In this document: positions 60,547 to 64,000 of the stretch, one piece after another
Position numbering within the stretch: the stretch's first letter is position 1
Layout: every line of letters begins with the position of its first letter
From: Alisma plantago-aquatica
Lineage: Eukaryota; Streptophyta; Magnoliopsida; Alismatales; Alismataceae
Direction: 5' to 3'
NCBI GenBank assembly: GCA_963693085.1
Contig: OY856413.1
Coordinates: 743,686,556-743,750,555 of the forward strand
DNA length: 64,000 nucleotides
Program-made: the position numbers and the translations under genes
Notes under the pieces: generated by a model
What the model saw: the letters and a program-made list of their open reading frames with translations, nothing else
Told to the model about the DNA's origin: nothing
The model's database searches: none

Positions 60547-61610
60547 CTAAGTACGTCGTCCTCGCCCACGACGTCCTCGCCCACCTCCCTCTACATCTGG
60601 ATCCTCTGTACCAATGTCATCTGGAGATGCCTAAACTGGGGACAACTGCGTAGGAGGCTGTTGGTGAGCATCAGGGAAGAAATGAAAAGGTGGAGGTGGG
60701 GTGAGGGGTCTCTGAAAACCAGGATAGAATGCATCAGGTGGGGTGCATCCTGAGAAATTAAACGGAGTAGGTCAATATGTGACATAAGGTGGTGGTCGGC
60801 TCTCAGGAATAATTGGTGGTGGGAATGGAGTGTATGGAACAGAAGAAGAACTTGCTCCATAGTATGATGATGGTTGAGGTAGGGTGATGAGTGAGGAATA
60901 TGAAGCAGCTCTTGAAAAATATGGCCCTGTCGGTCCCCATGACATGAACTGAGATGTGGGAGTGGGAGTGGGCTCAGCAGTAGTAATCACAGGAGTAGGA
61001 GTAGGAGTAGGAGTGGGATCAGGGGTTGTGGTATGAGTGGGTATGGGATCCCACGGCCGAGCATAGTCGGGAAGACTATCAAAGTAACTCCCCTGGATGT
61101 TATAGATGCCGTCTCTGATCTGTGCAGGGGCATGCTCTAATGCCACTCGGATCGCCACCTGTGTTTGTACCTATAAAACAAAGTATGTATACATAATAAA
61201 GACCAATTACATATATTACAAATAACAAATATAAATGATAACAATTTGTAAAAGAAATAATAATGATACTAAAAAATTCTTGCTAGCGATAACTTTGCGG
61301 GTAGTGTGTGCTTGGAGGCATAGCTGGAGGGGGACGATGTATTGGGGATGATACCATGCATAGTGAACCTGAGGACTGAATACTGTACCAACTGGTGGAG
61401 CAGGAACTAAGCTCTCACGTCTGTTGTTCCACATATGCACCTCCCGCCTATAATGAATCATCTAGTCCTTAGCCGCATGACCCCTCCCATCTATCCGGCT
61501 AAGCTGTGGCAGATCAAGAATAGGTTGTACTTGAACAAAGCTGAACTATCCAAGTACTCTGTCGGGGAAGTGCCACTCCACTATTGTGTAGCACAACAGA
61601 GGCACTCATG
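60547..61610 (-). pseudogene. Plant-mobile-domain (PMD) protein, C-terminal remnant
   Basis: Minus strand: VEWHFPDRVLG, a stop, then LPQLSRIDGRGHAAKD, a stop, then MIHYRREVHMWNNRRESL, FSPQVHYAWYHPQYIVP, a probable intron (about 61,170-61,250), AIRVALEHAPAQIRDGIY, SLPDYARPWDPIP, a Thr-Pro repeat (about 60,990-61,020), a Pro/Ser-rich tail and a Gly-Arg end (GGGRGRRGRGRRT) before the stop at 60547-60549. This matches the end of aminotransferase-like plant mobile domain proteins, often carried by Mutator-like elements. Two or more further stops lie in the tail. The N-terminal domain is absent: at about 61,610 the gene meets the inverted repeat. Confidence 0.75.
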
Positions 61611-61616
61611 CCAACC

Positions 61617-61739
61617 AAATGTACCATTTTGGGCAATAAGTTCAAGAACGTGCCATTTAGGGAATAAAAAATGGCAAATGTGCCAATTTTTATTACCTAA
61701 ATGGCACGTTCTTGAACTTATTGCCCAAATGGCACATTT
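61617..61739. repeat. 53-bp inverted repeat (hairpin)
   Basis: Arms 61617-61670 and 61687-61739, around GGCAATAAGTTCAAGAACG and its complement, with a 16-base loop and only a few mismatches. One arm is also present at 59,806-59,880. Confidence 0.88.
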
Positions 61740-61744
61740 GGGAA

Positions 61745-61965
61745 GCAATGTGTCTACTCCCAAGACGCATTGCCCTCCCGGGAGGCAATGCGTCCCAGAA
61801 GCGGACACATTGGCCCCACATGAGAGCAATGCGTCTGCTCCCAGGACACATTGCCTCTCGGGAGGGCAATGCATCTCGGCAGCGGATGCATTGGCCCCAC
61901 AGGAGGGCAATGCGTCCCCAAATGGGATGCATTGCCCTCTATGGGGCCAATGCGTCGCGCGCGAA
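61745..61965. repeat. Palindrome cluster based on CAATGCGTCCC (right)
   Basis: Same organisation and orientation as 59,880-60,118: pairs such as GCAATGCGTC and GACGCATTGCC, spaced at about 40 bp, with differing loops. Confidence 0.85.
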
Positions 61966-62007
61966 GATGCCCCCAACGACTAGAAGCGGTTAGAAATTGC
62001 CACACGC

Positions 62008-64000
62008 CACTACAAGAAAAAGGTGATTTAGCTACGATTATTATAGTTACATATAGATAATATGTAATTAAAACATACTTCTCTTTACAAATCATACATA
62101 TGTATGTAATACAAATGTAGTTGTTTGCACACTACTCTATTTACTACAAATCCACTACAATTCCATAAGCAATAGTTAAGTCAAGGAACCAAACAATTCA
62201 TTTGGCGTAGAAGTTTTTATTTATATTTTTCAAATTTTGGCTCCGGGTTTCACATTCCCCTCTCGGGTTTCTGCCAAAACCTAAGAAATAAGTTGTAGCC
62301 CTACCCAGCCCCAACCGTCTTCTCCCAATTGAGTGCGGAGGACACCTAATCATCCCCGCATCACCCCGTCCCTTTCATTTCTCTGGCGTCCAGTTTCGAA
62401 TGTCCCTTCTGGGTGTGACCTGCTCCAAGAAACGTCATCCCTAGAGATTGGAGTCTATTTGGATGAAGGACGTGCATAGAAGAAACCATCAAAGTGAGAT
62501 CGTCTCGTAGCTCGTCAATGTCGAGAAGGTCACCTAATCCCACGATGACTAGGTACCATACGATGGCTTAGTGGTAGCCAAGGAAGAGGACGAGGTACAC
62601 TAGGAAAGGAGGGAGGGAGAGGTCCACACATCAGCCAATGACCAGGAACCCCATCTCAGGATTCTCAATTCCCTTTATTCCTAATTTGCTCGCTCCGATT
62701 GACCGGTCAAAGGATTGCTTGAGCTGATCAGCAGTGGATCTTCAAAAATTATTGCAAATGCTGCTACTTCTGGACTCCCCCACACCTTGCTTGTCAGGAC
62801 TGCACTGGAAAGGATCCACCTACTTACTGAATCTGGTCATTAGGTAGGTAGTCTTAATAGTTCTGTTCGCTGGCTCCAGCTCCTTTCTGACTTTGTCCCT
62901 CGGCTGACGAGGTTCAATTGCTCTGATTACAAGCCGAATCCAACATCTAGTTTTGCAAGAGTCCTTATAGAATGGCATTCCATGGGGACACTGGCATGCT
63001 ATCCTTTTCCTTCCCAAACCCCAACAAAACTACAATTGGGTATTTTCAACCTGGTTGCACTCTGTGTAGAAGTGGATGACAATAAACATCACGAAGCCCA
63101 ACAAACCAAACCCCTACTTATTGATCAAACCATGAAACTGTAGTTTCTCTAGGAACAATGAGTGATCCGCTCATATGGAGAGAAAGTGAACATCAATAAT
63201 CTCGTTCAGTTTTCCAACTGTGCCGACCAGTGATAGTATGATACTATAGGAGAAGAGATTCTTGCAGCCCGACCATCGACCCACTGGTAATAGTCAATCA
63301 TGGCGCACCAAGTAATTTCTTCACATATTACTTGTGTATCTGAACAATTAGTTTTTGTTTGGTTTTACTATCAGTAGAAAAGACACCAAAATGTATTATT
63401 TCCATCATAGACACACCAGTAACTGGCTGCTACATCATATAATTAATGGTCTATGTTTTTTGTAAAGCATATAAAAAAGAGAACATTTCTGGAGATGTAC
63501 AATTCTAGTGTATAGGAGTAAAAAAGTATGTAAAAGAAGTGACCACTCTCCTTAGTTGGGTAGAAATGAGAAGGTCTTGGACCTGGCCTCGATGAGGCTA
63601 CTGTCAATTTGTCATTTGATGACATTTTTGCTGAGCTTTCTATGCTTATGCTTATGTTCATTGCTCAAGAACGTCACGTGCCCAAAAAATACATCATGTA
63701 CATAAGCCACCACTAATACCATCCACTTTTTGATCTAAATTAAACCGAATAATTTGATTCTTTTAATATGCATGCACAAAAATACTGAAACAATATGAAG
63801 TACTTATGCATGCCACAAACTTTTATTCATGGAAAAATCCTAAACAACCTCACCATTGGATGTAAACCAGCAAAATTTTCAAAAGTTGACCAACCATCGA
63901 CCAACTGGTTGGGGTCTCATACATGCACGTACAGTTAGACTGTATGTATATGTATGCATCTTATATGTTTGATGCTTTGAGTGTGTATGTATGTACAACA
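62008..64000. mobile_element. CACTA-type terminus, element probably continues off the window
   Basis: CACTACAAGAAAAAGGTG at 62008 is a typical plant CACTA end. No opposite end is visible before 64,000. The next 170 bp are AT-rich with small inverted motifs. The DNA from 62,200 to 63,060 is moderately GC-rich, with no protein I recognise. The rest (63,060-64,000) is AT-rich and shows nothing. The extent given is the part in which the element could lie, not a proven boundary. Confidence 0.4.

Noticed and set aside
61435..61993. Cys/His-rich frames such as the 182-codon plus-strand frame
   Set aside because: Product of the CAATGCGTCCC palindromes and of the antisense strand of the PMD gene.
62361..63017. 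Possible small genes on the minus strand
   Set aside because: No recognisable domain and no supporting promoter or splice pattern.

Overview
The window is plant nuclear DNA made almost entirely of transposable elements and satellite repeat. The evidence is intron-bearing CACTA genes, plant-type LINEs with DUF4283-like ORF1 proteins, Ty1/copia and Ty3/gypsy elements primed or flanked in the usual plant way, a plant-mobile-domain (PMD) gene and an ABCG-transporter exon. An angiosperm is likely; I cannot name the species. No rRNA, tRNA or CRISPR was seen, and I see no intact single-copy host gene.

Layout. 1-7,080: two decayed LINEs on the minus strand. 7,080-12,850: low-coding DNA with a three-copy 70-bp repeat, a Harbinger-type MITE that contains a 5'-truncated LINE with target duplications, and a degenerate gene fragment (11,132-11,670). 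12,850-36,905: a large satellite array with a 104-bp unit (42+30+32 bp sub-units around the palindrome ACACATGTGT), organised further into blocks of about 2.27 kb. A complete 13.3-kb CACTA transposon (20,726-34,055) sits inside it. 36,928-38,992: a reverse-transcriptase-related gene whose two halves lie head to head on opposite strands. 38,995-40,275: a second satellite array, made of the 42-bp unit alone, which starts inside that gene's reading frame. 41,343-59,624: a Ty1/copia element (minus strand) split by a 12.2-kb Ty3/gypsy chromovirus (plus strand); both have perfect 5-bp target duplications. The copia element itself interrupts an ABCG-transporter exon. 59,800-61,975: a PMD gene remnant between two clusters of short palindromes built on CAATGCGTCCC. 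62,008 to the end: a second CACTA-type terminus and no recognisable gene.

How the parts relate. The CACTA element carries three gene modules: a Transposase_32-like ORF, a TNP2 transposase, and a DUF8039/Ulp1 protease gene. Palindromic GTCGAC and GGGTCGG repeats lie at both ends and also upstream of the transposase gene, as expected if an element-encoded DNA-binding protein acts at the ends and the promoters. The coding decay is unusual: the gypsy gag-pol frame has 17 in-frame stops and no frameshift across 4.7 kb, and the TNP2 frame has four stops and no frameshift. Most of these stops fit C-to-T change at methylated sites. The order of events readable from nesting is: ABCG fragment, then copia, then gypsy; and satellite, then CACTA.
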